Positions 1-8,005 of a stretch of 64,000 nucleotides of DNA are shown piece by piece. Each line of letters opens with the position of its first letter. Within the stretch, counting starts at the first letter, position 1. A model generated the notes under the pieces. That model saw nothing but the letters and a program-made list of their open reading frames with translations. It was not told where the DNA came from and did no database searches. The stretch spans positions 570,076 to 634,075 of the forward strand of contig NZ_JAHRWL010000002.1 in the NCBI RefSeq assembly GCF_019104745.1, read 5' to 3'. This DNA comes from Thalassococcus arenae (GTDB lineage Bacteria > Pseudomonadota > Alphaproteobacteria > Rhodobacterales > Rhodobacteraceae). The position numbers and the translations under genes are program-made.

Positions 1-772
1 CGGCGAGACCGACGGCAATGACAGTTTCCTGGAAATCAAGGCCGGGGCGGGCGGCACCGAGGCCTGCGATTGGGCGCAGATGCTGGCGCGCATGTATGTC
101 CGCTGGGCCGAAAGCCGCGGCTACGAGGTGGAGCTGCAGGAAGAAACGCCGGGTGCGGAGGCAGGCATCAAGTCGGTCACCTACCAGATCCGTGGCAAGA
201 ACGCCTATGGCTGGCTGAAATCGGAATCGGGCACGCACCGGCTGGTGCGCATTTCGCCCTTCGGCAAGGGCACGCGCGAGACCTCCTTTGCCGCGGTGGG
301 CGCCTATCCGGTGATCGACGACAATATCGAGATCACCGTGAACCCGGCAGATATCCGCATCGACACCTATCGCAGTTCGGGCGCCGGCGGGCAGCACGTC
401 AACACCACGGATTCGGCCGTGCGGATCACCCACATGCCCACCGGTATCGTCGTCACCAGCTCCGAGAAATCGCAACACCAGAACAGGGACATCGCCATGA
501 AGGCGCTGAAGTCGCGGCTGTATCAGCTGGAACTGGATCGTCGCAACGCCGAGGTCAACGCGCTGCACGAGGCCAAGGGCGACGCGGGCTGGGGCAATCA
601 GATCCGGTCCTACGTCATGCAGCCCTACCAGATGGTCAAGGATCTGCGCACCAGCTTCGAGACGGCGGACATACAGGGTGTGCTGGACGGCGACCTGGAC
701 GATTTCATGGCCGCCACGCTGGCGATGAAGGTGGCGGGCAAGAGCCGGGCCGAAGCCACGGCCGAGGATTGA
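1..772 (+). CDS. prfB: peptide chain release factor 2 (5' partial)
   Basis: RF2 recognises UGA and UAA stop codons in the ribosomal A site and triggers hydrolysis of peptidyl-tRNA. The gene enters from the left edge already in frame (first whole codon at base 2), so about a third of a usual ~370-residue RF2 is missing, including any programmed frameshift site. The remaining 256 codons carry the RF2-type stop-recognition tripeptide SPF (in RISPFGKG) and the catalytic GGQ loop ([14 protein letters not shown], near bases 382-420), followed by the family's [11 protein letters not shown] stretch. It is followed directly by a pair of palindromes that may end its transcript. Identity is very secure; only the 5' end is unseen. 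Confidence 0.97.
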   Translation, partial: GETDGNDSFLEIKAGAGGTEACDWAQMLARMYVRWAESRGYEVELQEETPGAEAGIKSVTYQIRGKNAYGWLKSESGTHRLVRISPFGKGTRETSFAAVGAYPVIDDNIEITVNPADIRIDTYRSSGAGGQHVNTTDSAVRITHMPTGIVVTSSEKSQHQNRDIAMKALKSRLYQLELDRRNAEVNALHEAKGDAGWGNQIRSYVMQPYQMVKDLRTSFETADIQGVLDGDLDDFMAATLAMKVAGKSRAEATAED

Positions 773-776
773 GCCG

Positions 777-823
777 GCAAATCTCTGGTCAGAGATTTGC
801 AAAAGTCTTTCAAAGACTTTTGC
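777..823. repeat. two abutting perfect palindromes after prfB
   Basis: Bases 777-787 pair perfectly with 790-800, and bases 799-810 pair perfectly with 812-823. The two hairpins share the GC at 799-800, so both cannot form fully at once. They lie 5 bases past the prfB stop. There is no clear U-tract after them, so they could be a terminator, an mRNA 3' stabiliser, or a REP-like element. The arms contain the similar words AGAGATTT and AAGACTTT, suggesting descent from one unit. Confidence 0.7.
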
Positions 824-908
824 CGCGCTGTTCTCGGGCTGGACAGGAAACGACGGCTGCCTTTTATTGGACCATGGAAACGCGCGGGTCGTGCTCGGGG
901 AGGGGCCG

Positions 909-1703
909 ATGCCCGAAGACATGAAAATGGGTGTGCCGGAGCTGGGACGGGCAGACCTGTCGATCCTGCGCGAAGCGCTGCGACGGGGCTGGCGGGACCT
1001 GTGGCGCGCGCCCGGACTGGCGTTTTTCTTTGCCGGGGTCTACGTGGTCGGCGGCTGGCTGATGGCCTGGATCACCGCTGCGACCGGGGAAAGCTATTGG
1101 CTTGTCCTGGCGGCGATCGGGTTTCCGCTGATCGGTCCTTTCGCGGCGGTGGGGCTTTACGAGACCAGCCGCCGGATCGAGGCGGGCGAGCCACTGGATC
1201 GGCGCGCGATCCTGACCGTCGTTCTGCGTCAGTCGGGCCGGCAATTGCCGTCGATCTGCGCGGTGATCGTGATCGTCTTCCTGTTCTGGTTCTTCCTGGC
1301 GCACATGATCTTCGCCCTGTTCATGGGCCTTTCGACGATGACCAACGTGTCGACCAGTCTCGAGATCTACGGCACACCCAACGGGTTGACGATGCTGGGC
1401 TTCGGAACGTTGGTGGGGGCGGGCTTCGCCACATTGCTGTTCATGATCACCGTTCTGGCCCTTCCGCTTTTGCTGGACCGCGAGATCGACTTCGTCACGG
1501 CAATGATCACGTCGTTCCAGTTCGTCGCCAATCAACCTGTCCTGATGCTGGGCTGGGGCGCCTTCATCGCCGTGGTTCTGTTCGTGTCGATGCTGCCCGG
1601 ATTTCTGGGCTTGCTCTTGTCGCTTCCTGTGCTCGGACACGCGACCTGGCACCTTTACGACATGGTCGCCTACGGTGTCGCACGCGGAGCCGAACACGGC
1701 TGA
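909..1703 (+). CDS. DUF2189-type integral membrane protein
   Basis: A 264-residue inner-membrane protein of unknown function that matches my recollection of the DUF2189 family, common in alphaproteobacteria. Hydrophobic segments are visible around residues 37-60 ([17 protein letters not shown]), 67-85, 120-150 (paired), 170-205 and 220-245, consistent with about six membrane helices. An upstream in-frame ATG at 867 has no ribosome binding site, while the ATG at 909 has GGGGAGG at 897-903, so the shorter start is chosen. It is transcribed like prfB but separated from it by 136 bases with hairpins. The next gene has its own regulated promoter. No catalytic motif is evident. Confidence 0.75.
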   Translation: MPEDMKMGVPELGRADLSILREALRRGWRDLWRAPGLAFFFAGVYVVGGWLMAWITAATGESYWLVLAAIGFPLIGPFAAVGLYETSRRIEAGEPLDRRAILTVVLRQSGRQLPSICAVIVIVFLFWFFLAHMIFALFMGLSTMTNVSTSLEIYGTPNGLTMLGFGTLVGAGFATLLFMITVLALPLLLDREIDFVTAMITSFQFVANQPVLMLGWGAFIAVVLFVSMLPGFLGLLLSLPVLGHATWHLYDMVAYGVARGAEHG

Positions 1704-1725
1704 ACCGCGGAAGCTGCGCCACCGA

Positions 1726-1739
1726 TTGATTTGCATCAA
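1726..1739 (+). promoter_or_regulatory. FNR/FnrL box with class II geometry
   Basis: TTGATTTGCATCAA is a perfect TTGAT-N4-ATCAA dyad, the consensus for FNR-family oxygen sensors (FnrL in Rhodobacterales). A -10-like TACATA lies at 1761-1766, which puts a start near 1774, about 41.5 bases from the box centre. That is the classical spacing for FNR-activated (class II) promoters. The following gene encodes a cytochrome c. Confidence 0.85.
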
Positions 1740-1827
1740 TCGGCCTGACATTCCCTTTGCTACATATGTGAAAGCTGGAAGGTGATCCTTCCGGCGATTT
1801 CGGAGGAATGATTTTCAGGAGGACAGA

Positions 1828-2232
1828 ATGCGACCCATGGCCCTTGTTCCCGCATTGATCGGTATCGCCGTTTCGGCTGGCGCAGCCTTCGCGCAGGAGG
1901 CGAAGGATCCCGGGGCCGAGGCCTATGCCCAGTATTGCGCCACCTGTCACGGTGCGACCGGAGCCGGGGACGGTCCCCTGACCGAGATGATGACCGCATC
2001 GGTGCCGGATCTTCGGACCCTGACCGAACGCCATGACGGCGTCTTTCCGATGCTCGAGGTCATCCACATAATCGACGGACGGACCGGAATGAGGGCTCAC
2101 GGCGGCCCGATGCCGGTCTATGGCGCCTTGTTCGTCGAGGAAAGCGGTGGAATGACACCGTATTCGGATGTGCTCTACAGCCGCGGCAAGGTCCTGTCGC
2201 TGGCCTATTTCCTCGAGCGGATCCAGCAATAG
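1828..2232 (+). CDS. periplasmic class I c-type cytochrome
   Basis: A 134-residue secreted monoheme cytochrome c, expected to shuttle electrons in the periplasm. It has a signal peptide (residues 1-22, hydrophobic core ALVPALIGIAVSAGAA, cleavage near AFA-QE), a heme attachment motif CATCH at about residues 36-40, and several downstream methionines that could provide the distal ligand. The start has a strong AGGAGG-like site at 1817-1823. The FNR box 90 bases upstream predicts induction when oxygen is low, for example to feed a high-affinity oxidase or a denitrification enzyme; no partner enzyme is adjacent, so the partner is not known. It converges on the regulator gene to the right. Confidence 0.88.
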   Translation: MRPMALVPALIGIAVSAGAAFAQEAKDPGAEAYAQYCATCHGATGAGDGPLTEMMTASVPDLRTLTERHDGVFPMLEVIHIIDGRTGMRAHGGPMPVYGALFVEESGGMTPYSDVLYSRGKVLSLAYFLERIQQ

Positions 2233-2244
2233 CCGAAGACAAAG

Positions 2245-2279
2245 CCGGGCGCGGGCGGAATTGAGACGCTCGCGCCCGG
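2245..2279. terminator. GC-rich stem between convergent genes
   Basis: Bases 2245-2253 (CCGGGCGCG) pair with 2271-2279 in the gap between the cytochrome gene and the convergent regulator. There is no U-tract, so termination is plausible from position but not demonstrated. Confidence 0.4.
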
Positions 2280-2299
2280 TCGACGCTGTCGCGAAACGG

Positions 2300-3118
2300 T
2301 CAGACGAACGGATCGCCGATTTGCAAAAGCGTTCGGTGATAGGGGATCAGGTCGTCCTTGCCGCAGAACCCGGCCGATCGCGCGGCGGCCAGAACCTTGG
2401 ATGTCTTGCGGCCCAGATATTCGTAGACCAGCCTTTCCACCCGCCGACCCGCCATGCCTTCACGCACCGTGCGCGCGACGTAGCCGACCCAGTAGTTGTT
2501 TTCGAATGACGGGATATGGGCCAGGTAGTTGAACGAGGCGGTCGAACTGCCGCGTCGCGATACCAACATCGCCAGACCGTCTTCCTGGGTCAGGATGACA
2601 CCGCGGAATTCGCGGTTGGCCGGGGTCGTGACCAATCCCTGGGATGCCATAGCCTCTTTTGCCTCGAAACCGCGCAGGAAGGCGTGGTCATCGGCCCGGA
2701 ACACGTAGATCAAACCCTGGACGAAACGCGCCTCGTCCAGAAAGCTGCGGCGCGCGAAACGATAGAAGCCGGACGGAAAGTCCGCCTCGGGGATCGGGCT
2801 GGCGCTGCCGCCGAGGAAATCGACCACGGCGGGATGGCGCAGGATACCCGGTTCGGCCGCCTCGATCTGGTCGACCGGTTCGAGCAGGATTCGCGCATCG
2901 ACCCCGAAAAAGTCGCAGATCTTGTGCAGGACATCCGGCCGCGGAAAGCTGTCACCGGCGAGGTAGCGGTTGTATTGTGTCCGGTTTATTCCCAATTCCC
3001 GGCACAAGGCCGAGATTGATACGGCACTGCTGGACAATTGACGCAGATTGGCGCCGAGCCTGCTGCGCAATTCGGACGGGCTGGGGCCGTTCCGCATCAT
3101 TTTCTTGTCTTTGGCCAT
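2300..3118 (-). CDS. helix-turn-helix (XRE-like) transcriptional regulator
   Basis: A 272-residue DNA-binding protein. Residues ~15-80 form an XRE/Cro-type helix-turn-helix: a RLGANLRQL helix, then ALCRELGINRTQYNRYLAGDSFPRPDVLHKICDFF split over the recognition helices. The remaining ~190 residues resemble no common ligand domain that I recognise, but are rich in aromatic residues and end in a conserved-looking Tyr/His segment (DLIPYHRTLLQIGDPFV), so a sensory or oligomerisation role is inferred. It reads toward the cytochrome gene and shares a 229-base divergent promoter region with the small gene at 3348. Targets are unknown. Confidence 0.8.
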   Translation of the reverse strand: MAKDKKMMRNGPSPSELRSRLGANLRQLSSSAVSISALCRELGINRTQYNRYLAGDSFPRPDVLHKICDFFGVDARILLEPVDQIEAAEPGILRHPAVVDFLGGSASPIPEADFPSGFYRFARRSFLDEARFVQGLIYVFRADDHAFLRGFEAKEAMASQGLVTTPANREFRGVILTQEDGLAMLVSRRGSSTASFNYLAHIPSFENNYWVGYVARTVREGMAGRRVERLVYEYLGRKTSKVLAAARSAGFCGKDDLIPYHRTLLQIGDPFV

Positions 3119-3347
3119 GGTATCGAATTACTTCCGGTTGTGGCCTGGCTTGGCAATACGCGTTTTTCGTGGGTAGGGCGGAACAAATTCCCCAATACTG
3201 ATGCGGTTTGGCGTCATGCGTGATGCTTACTGGCGACAGGATTGTCACCACGCGACACAAAAATCAACCCGACTGCGCAGGATTAGTCATGTCGTTTCAG
3301 AGGTTCTTGTCACAATTTTAACTTGCGAGAGCCGGAAAGGATTAAAG

Positions 3348-3710
3348 ATGGCCGCAAGAATGTTCGGTGTTGTGTTATGGGCCAACGCCAGCGACAGCAA
3401 AGCCGTCGTCTGGTGCGAGGATCAGGGCAACCTGGCGTATTATGCCGGGCACCAAGATTGCCCTTCCCATGACGGAATTGCGCTGGACGCCGGCGATCTG
3501 ATCGAATTCGACATGCGCGAAGAGGCGGATTTACGCCTCGTACGCAATCCGGCGCTTGTCGATGCGGGCCATGCCCCCATGCTTGCCCAAGACCTCAAGA
3601 AAGCCACCCCCCAGACCCGTCCGCCGGTCCGATCCGGACCGGCGGACACGGCACAGGTTATCGCGTTCCGGCCAAGACGCGCCAGACCGCTCTACCTGGC
3701 CGAGGCCTGA
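3348..3710 (+). CDS. small conserved-type protein, function unknown
   Basis: A 120-residue soluble protein. The start at 3348 has GGAAAGGA at 3334-3341; an upstream in-frame start at 3201 lacks a site. The first ~70 residues (FGVVLWANASDSKAVVWCE onward) look like a small beta-barrel of alternating hydrophobic strands, reminiscent of cold-shock or S1-like folds, though no RNP motif is present. The tail is proline- and arginine-rich. It is divergent from the XRE-type regulator, making that regulator a candidate controller. A bidirectional terminator follows. I do not recognise a named family. Confidence 0.7.
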   Translation: MAARMFGVVLWANASDSKAVVWCEDQGNLAYYAGHQDCPSHDGIALDAGDLIEFDMREEADLRLVRNPALVDAGHAPMLAQDLKKATPQTRPPVRSGPADTAQVIAFRPRRARPLYLAEA

Positions 3711-3755
3711 CCGCGTCGTTCCCCAAGTACCAGCACACTCACACGACGCGCAAAG

Positions 3756-3789
3756 AAAGGCGCCGGTTTTCACACCGGCGCCTTTTCTT
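3756..3789. terminator. bidirectional intrinsic terminator
   Basis: A perfect 12-base stem (3756-3767 with 3774-3785, core GGCGCCGGT) with AAA on one flank and TTTTCTTTT on the other. It sits between the convergent 3348 gene and ilvN, and can serve both strands. Confidence 0.9.
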
Positions 3790-3817
3790 TTCGCGACTGG
3801 GTGACGCCTGCCGACGG

Positions 3818-4378
3818 TCAATTGCCACGGCTGAGCGCCGCAACGCCGGTGCGGGCGATCTCGACCAATCCCAGCGGCCGCATCAGATCGGCGAAGGCGT
3901 CGATCTTTTCCGACGTGCCGGTCAGCTGGAAAACAAAGCTTTCCAGCGTGCTGTCCACCACATGGGCGCGAAAGATATCGGCCAGTCGCAGCGCCTCGAC
4001 GCGCTTGTCGCCCTGGCCGGCAACCTTGAGCAGCGCCAGTTCGCGCTCCACCGAAGACCCTTCGACCGTCAGGTCATGCACGTCATGCACCGGCACGATC
4101 CGGCCCAGCTGGGCCTTGATCTGCTCGATCACCTGCGGCGTGCCCGTGGTGACGATGGTGATGCGGCTCAGATGGCCCTCGTGGTCCACCTCGGCCACCG
4201 TCAGGCTTTCGATGTTGTAGCCCCGGCCGGAGAACAACCCGATGACGCGTGCCAGCACGCCGGGTTCGTTTTCCACCAGCACCGCCAGCGTGTGCCGTTC
4301 CTGCACGTCCGAGAAATTCGGCCGCAGGTTGTAGGCCGAATGCCTGGACGAGCCCTTCTTGATCTGTAGCGCCGACAT
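3818..4378 (-). CDS. ilvN: acetolactate synthase small (regulatory) subunit
   Basis: Regulatory subunit of acetohydroxyacid synthase, which confers valine feedback inhibition on the catalytic subunit in branched-chain amino acid synthesis. The 186-residue product has an N-terminal ACT domain (RHTLAVLVENEPGVLARVIG, residues ~29-100) and a C-terminal ACT-like regulatory domain. The start at 4378 has AGAAAGGAAG just upstream; the longer reading frame to 4495 would begin at an unsupported ATG next to the ilvB stop. It lies 117 bases downstream of ilvB on the same strand, and the gap holds a dispersed hairpin-box repeat. It should be co-regulated with ilvB by the attenuator at 6291-6392. Confidence 0.95.
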   Translation of the reverse strand: MSALQIKKGSSRHSAYNLRPNFSDVQERHTLAVLVENEPGVLARVIGLFSGRGYNIESLTVAEVDHEGHLSRITIVTTGTPQVIEQIKAQLGRIVPVHDVHDLTVEGSSVERELALLKVAGQGDKRVEALRLADIFRAHVVDSTLESFVFQLTGTSEKIDAFADLMRPLGLVEIARTGVAALSRGN

Positions 4379-4391
4379 CGTTCTTCCTTTC

Positions 4392-4461
4392 TCGCCAGAG
4401 GATCCTTCATCTGGCCGAAAATATCCTCGGGGGGTGTGGGGGGCAGACAGCCCCCCACTTC
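4392..4461 (-). repeat. dispersed hairpin-plus-box repeat, copy 1
   Basis: Read on the minus strand, a 7-base stem (4438-4444 with 4450-4456, GGGGGGC/GCCCCCC) is followed by CCCCCCGAGGATATTTTCGG and then CCAGATGAAGGATC. The same layout recurs at 16143, 22721, 46169 and, as an inverted pair, 29956. This copy lies between ilvB and ilvN. Confidence 0.75.
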
Positions 4462-4495
4462 GGTCGGACGGGGCTTGGCCCGTCCGATCCCGCAT

Positions 4496-6250
4496 CTACA
4501 CCAGCACCGCGCCTTTCGACCCGATGGCGTCCTTGGTCGAAGCCTCGCCCAGCAGCATCTTGTTGTGCGGCTCGCCCGACGGGATCATCGGGAAACAGTT
4601 CTCGTGCTTCTCGACCAGGCAGTCGAAAATCACCGGCCCGTCGTAATTGACCATCTCCATGATCGCGTCATCCAGGTCGGCGGGGTCCTTGCACAGGATG
4701 CCCTTGGCGCCGAACGCTTCGGCCAGCTTGACGAAATCGGGCAGCGCTTCGGACCAGCTGTGCGAATAGCGCTCGCCATGCAGCAATTCCTGCCACTGCC
4801 GGACCATGCCCAGACGCTCATTGTTGAGGATGAACTGTTTGACCGGCAGGCGGTACTGCACCGCGGTGCCCATCTCCTGCATGTTCATCAGCCACGACGC
4901 TTCGCCCGCGACGTTGATGACCAGCGCGTCGGGATGCGCCATCTGCACGCCGATGGACGCCGGAAAGCCGTACCCCATCGTGCCCAGGCCGCCGGAGGTC
5001 ATCCAGCGGTTGGGATCCTCGAAGGTCAGGTATTGCGCGGCCCACATCTGGTGCTGGCCGACCTCGGTGCAGATATAGCGGTCGCGGTCCTTGGTCAGCG
5101 CCTCGAGCCGGGCCACGGCGTGCTGCGGCTTGATCGACTTTTCCGACGGCTTGAAGTGCAGGCAGTCGACCTTCTTCCAGTCCTCGATCTGCGCCCACCA
5201 CTTGGACAGCGCCTCGCGGTTGACCTTGCGGCCGCGGGATTTCCACAGCTTGAGCACATCCTCCAGCACGTGTCCGACATCGCCGACGATGGGGATGTCG
5301 GTCTTGACCACCTTGTTGATCGAGCTGGGATCGATGTCGATATGGGCCTTTTTCGAGCGCGGCGAAAACGCATCGAGCCGTCCCGTGATGCGATCGTCGA
5401 ACCGCGCACCGACATTGATCATCAGGTCGCAGCCATGCATCGCCAGATTGGCCTCGTAAAGACCGTGCATGCCGAGCATTCCCAGCCAATGCTTGCCGCT
5501 GGCTGCATAGGCCCCGAGGCCCATCAGGGTCGAGGTGATGGGAAAGCCGGTGGCGTCCACCAGTTCGCGCAGCAACTGGCTGGCGCCGGGGCCGGAATTG
5601 ATCACGCCGCCGCCGGTGTAGAAGACCGGTTTCTCGGCGGTTTCGATCGCGGCCACCAGCGCTTCGATCATCGCCATGTCGCCCTTGACGCGCGGCTGGT
5701 AGTGGCCCGGCATGACCTTGGGCTTGGGGGTATAGTCGGAGCTGGCGAATTGCACGTCCTTGGGGATGTCGACCAGCACCGGCCCCGGACGGCCCGATGT
5801 CGCGACGTAAAACGCCTGGTGGATCGTCGCGGACAGTTTCTCGGTGTCCTTGACCAGCCAGTTATGCTTGGTGCAGGGCCGCGTGATGCCCACGGTGTCG
5901 GCCTCCTGGAAGGCGTCCGAGCCGATCATGAAGGTCGGCACCTGGCCGGTCAGCACGACGATCGGGATCGAATCCATCAGCGCGTCGGTCAATCCGGTCA
6001 CCGCATTGGTCGCGCCGGGACCCGAGGTCACCAGCACGACGCCCGGTTTGCCGGTCGATCGGGCATAGCCTTCGGCGGCATGAACCGCGCCCTGTTCGTG
6101 GCGCACCAGGATGTGGCGAATGTCGTTTTGCTGAAAGATCTCGTCATAGATGGGTAGAACGGCGCCGCCCGGGTAGCCGAATACCGTATCCACGCCCTGA
6201 TCCTTGAGGGCCTGGACCACCATTTTCGCTCCGGTCATCTGACGTGCCAT
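4496..6250 (-). CDS. ilvB: acetolactate synthase large (catalytic) subunit
   Basis: Thiamine-diphosphate enzyme condensing two pyruvates to acetolactate, or pyruvate plus 2-oxobutyrate to acetohydroxybutyrate: the first common step to valine, leucine and isoleucine. The 584-residue protein shows the catalytic glutamate region (VRHEQGAVHAAEGYARSTG), the central domain, and the C-terminal ThDP-binding region. There the usual GDGS is replaced by GEAS before WLMNMQEM. The start at 6250 has GGAGAG upstream; a second ATG at 6262 is less well placed. It is preceded by a leader peptide and attenuator hairpin, and followed by ilvN. The symbol could equally be ilvI. Confidence 0.95.
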   Translation of the reverse strand: MARQMTGAKMVVQALKDQGVDTVFGYPGGAVLPIYDEIFQQNDIRHILVRHEQGAVHAAEGYARSTGKPGVVLVTSGPGATNAVTGLTDALMDSIPIVVLTGQVPTFMIGSDAFQEADTVGITRPCTKHNWLVKDTEKLSATIHQAFYVATSGRPGPVLVDIPKDVQFASSDYTPKPKVMPGHYQPRVKGDMAMIEALVAAIETAEKPVFYTGGGVINSGPGASQLLRELVDATGFPITSTLMGLGAYAASGKHWLGMLGMHGLYEANLAMHGCDLMINVGARFDDRITGRLDAFSPRSKKAHIDIDPSSINKVVKTDIPIVGDVGHVLEDVLKLWKSRGRKVNREALSKWWAQIEDWKKVDCLHFKPSEKSIKPQHAVARLEALTKDRDRYICTEVGQHQMWAAQYLTFEDPNRWMTSGGLGTMGYGFPASIGVQMAHPDALVINVAGEASWLMNMQEMGTAVQYRLPVKQFILNNERLGMVRQWQELLHGERYSHSWSEALPDFVKLAEAFGAKGILCKDPADLDDAIMEMVNYDGPVIFDCLVEKHENCFPMIPSGEPHNKMLLGEASTKDAIGSKGAVLV

Positions 6251-6290
6251 ATCTCTCTCCATCTGCACGGTCGTTCTAGCGTTTCGACAC

Positions 6291-6320
6291 AAAAAAGCCC
6301 CCGAAGCTGGTCGGGGGCGC
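6291..6320 (-). terminator. ilv attenuator terminator
   Basis: On the minus strand an 8-base stem (6311-6318 with 6297-6304, TCGGGGGC/GCCCCCGA, loop of six) runs straight into TTTTTT at 6296-6291. It sits between the branched-chain leader peptide stop (6345) and the ilvB start (6250), the arrangement of a transcription attenuator. Confidence 0.9.
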
Positions 6321-6344
6321 ATGGGGGCCGGTCTGGTCTCGGAC

Positions 6345-6392
6345 TTACCGGGCCATGCGCGCTTTTTCTACGATTACGACGACTAGGGTCAT
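6345..6392 (-). CDS. ilv operon leader peptide
   Basis: A 15-residue reading frame, MTLVVVIVEKARMAR, with GGAG six bases before its ATG. Five of residues 3-8 are Leu, Val or Ile and they are consecutive, exactly the amino acids made by the downstream operon. When charged tRNAs for these residues are scarce, a ribosome stalled here should let an alternative RNA fold form and prevent the terminator at 6291-6320. Such leaders are described before branched-chain operons in proteobacteria. The peptide itself probably has no function after release. Confidence 0.85.
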   Translation of the reverse strand: MTLVVVIVEKARMAR

Positions 6393-6632
6393 CGGGGTCT
6401 CCTTCGTGCCTGCGCGGACCTTATGGGCGCTTGTGCACAGCGTCAACCGCAAACGCAGTGAAAAAGTTGTCGCAGGTCGCGAAAAAACTTTGCGCTTGTT
6501 GCGCAACGCAGAGCGCGCGCCGCAACATTTGGAATTTTCCAGGATAACGCGGGTGCCGCGCATGTCCGAGCAGGCCATTGTGCGCCGACGCACGGATCCG
6601 TGACTTGTGCCGCGGCATCGTTTCGGGGATTA

Positions 6633-6648
6633 TGAACCGAACGGTTCA
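6633..6648. promoter_or_regulatory. perfect inverted repeat, TetR-like operator candidate
   Basis: TGAACCG-AA-CGGTTCA, a perfect 7-2-7 dyad ending 17 bases before the ATG at 6666 and just upstream of its ribosome binding site. The size and symmetry fit a TetR-family operator. No TetR gene is adjacent, so the regulator is unknown. Confidence 0.55.
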
Positions 6649-6665
6649 GTTTTTGGAGCAACGCG

Positions 6666-7046
6666 ATGGCGAAACTACAGACAACCAAAAGGGCACGGGC
6701 CTTTGGCGTGGTTCTGTCCGGGGCGTTTTCGTTGACGATGCTGGCCACTGCCGGATCGGCGGCCCATCCCGAGGCGCGCGATTTCGACAACCGGGTCTTC
6801 GAGGTTACGCGCGGCGCCGTCGCCGTTCGGGCAGAGTTCCTGAACGATGGCGCGCTGGTCCTGTCCGGCCCGCATGGCCGGTTCGAGGGCCGCTGGCGGA
6901 TCCTGGACAACCAAATCTGCACCGATTTCCAAACCGGACCCCGGGCGGGTGTCACGTGCCATACTCTGAGCGAAACCGCATCGGGCGGTTATGCCACCGA
7001 AGACGGCGCCGTGCTGACCCCGGTCGCGCGCGTTGTGCGTTTCTGA
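6666..7046 (+). CDS. secreted protein of unknown function
   Basis: A 126-residue protein with a clear signal peptide: basic start (MAKLQTTKRAR), hydrophobic core FGVVLSGAFSLTMLATA, cleavage near GSA-AH. The mature ~90 residues contain two cysteines (DNQICTDF and VTCHTL) likely to form a disulfide in the periplasm, and a beta-rich pattern (FEGRWRILDNQICTDFQT) suggesting a small barrel or lipocalin-like fold. GGAG precedes the start by about 8 bases. A perfect inverted repeat overlaps its leader. It may share a transcript with the 69-residue gene at 7137. No family is recognised. Confidence 0.7.
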   Translation: MAKLQTTKRARAFGVVLSGAFSLTMLATAGSAAHPEARDFDNRVFEVTRGAVAVRAEFLNDGALVLSGPHGRFEGRWRILDNQICTDFQTGPRAGVTCHTLSETASGGYATEDGAVLTPVARVVRF

Positions 7047-7136
7047 AACTGCAACAATCGTGCGCGCAGTCGTGAATTGTGAGAGAGCGCGCGATTTGGC
7101 ACAAAAGTGAAAAGGGACCAACGAAAGGGGGTCACC

Positions 7137-7346
7137 ATGAAGAGCAACGTCTTTTACCGCGATTTCACCCTGTGCAAGGCGGCGCTCCTTGCTGGTCTGA
7201 TCGGTGCTGCCGCGCTGATGGGCGAGATGCCGCATCCCAGCCAGGACCATGTGGACATCGAGCCGGCCGAGGCCCGGATCGTGCCGGTCAAGCTGCTGAT
7301 CTTCTGGAAGGACTGTGACGAGACGGAGACGGGCGTTACGCTCTGA
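7137..7346 (+). CDS. small membrane-associated protein, function unknown
   Basis: A 69-residue protein whose ATG at 7137 follows AAAGGGGG at 7124-7131; the longer frame from 7107 lacks a site. Residues ~12-29 (CKAALLAGLIGAAALMGE) form one hydrophobic helix that could be a signal anchor, followed by an acidic periplasmic-type tail ending DCDETETGVTL. It is 90 bases after the secreted protein at 6666 and 17 bases from the convergent response regulator gene. No homologue is recognised; being a real gene is supported by the start signals and by good use of the local codon bias. Confidence 0.55.
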   Translation: MKSNVFYRDFTLCKAALLAGLIGAAALMGEMPHPSQDHVDIEPAEARIVPVKLLIFWKDCDETETGVTL

Positions 7347-7363
7347 TCTCGATCGGACCCCGG

Positions 7364-8005
7364 TCAGACATTGGCGCCGGTGCCCTGTAGCACGCCGTGT
7401 TCGAGCGCATAGCGTGTGAGTCCGGCGGTTGAACTGATCCCAAGTTTGCGCTTGATGTTCTTGCGGTGCGTTTCGACCGTGCGCACGGAAATATCCAACA
7501 CCAGCGCCACTTCCTTGTTGGACTTGCCCTGCGCCAGTTGCAGCAGCACAGACTGCTCGCGGTTGGTCAAGGCCTCGCGCCCATCGCCCGACGGGCTGAG
7601 CGCCCCTTCGGCACCGGTGCACAGGTATCTTTCGCCGCGCATGACGGCGTCGATGGCCTGCTTGATTTCGTCGGTCGGCACATCCTTGAGCACGTAACCC
7701 CGCGCGCCGTGGTTCATCGCGGTCGAGATGTATTCCGGCGTGTCGTGCATCGACAGCACGAGGATGCGGGTATCGGGGGCGCGTTCGAGGATCATCTCGG
7801 TCGCGGACAAGCCGCCCACGCGGGGCATGTTGAGATCCATCAGGATCACGTCGGGGCACAGGTCGTCCAACCGGTCGATCATCTGCTGGCCGTCCGACAA
7901 GGTGGCCACGACCTCGACGTCGTCATAGCTTTCAAGGATGGCCTCGATCCCCTCGGCCACCATCGGATGGTCGTCCACGACCACGATCCGGATGCGCTCG
8001 CTCAT
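7364..8005 (-). CDS. NarL/FixJ-type response regulator
   Basis: A 213-residue two-component regulator. The N-terminal receiver has the acidic pair DD near residue 11, phosphoacceptor Asp in VILMDLNMP (residue ~53) and the conserved Lys in YVLKDVP. The C-terminal LuxR-type helix-turn-helix (LTNREQSVLLQLAQGKSNKEV, then ISVRTVETHRKNIKRKL) covers residues ~145-205. It overlaps the upstream histidine kinase gene by four bases (ATGA), so the two are translationally coupled and should form a cognate pair. Target genes are not evident; the convergent small genes at 6666-7346 and the TRAP cluster are nearby candidates. Confidence 0.93.
   Translation of the reverse strand: MSERIRIVVVDDHPMVAEGIEAILESYDDVEVVATLSDGQQMIDRLDDLCPDVILMDLNMPRVGGLSATEMILERAPDTRILVLSMHDTPEYISTAMNHGARGYVLKDVPTDEIKQAIDAVMRGERYLCTGAEGALSPSGDGREALTNREQSVLLQLAQGKSNKEVALVLDISVRTVETHRKNIKRKLGISSTAGLTRYALEHGVLQGTGANV

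Noticed and set aside
4378-4495. Extended N-terminus of IlvN up to base 4495
   Set aside because: The extra ~39 residues run through a dispersed repeat; the ATG at 4378 has a good ribosome binding site and the usual family start.
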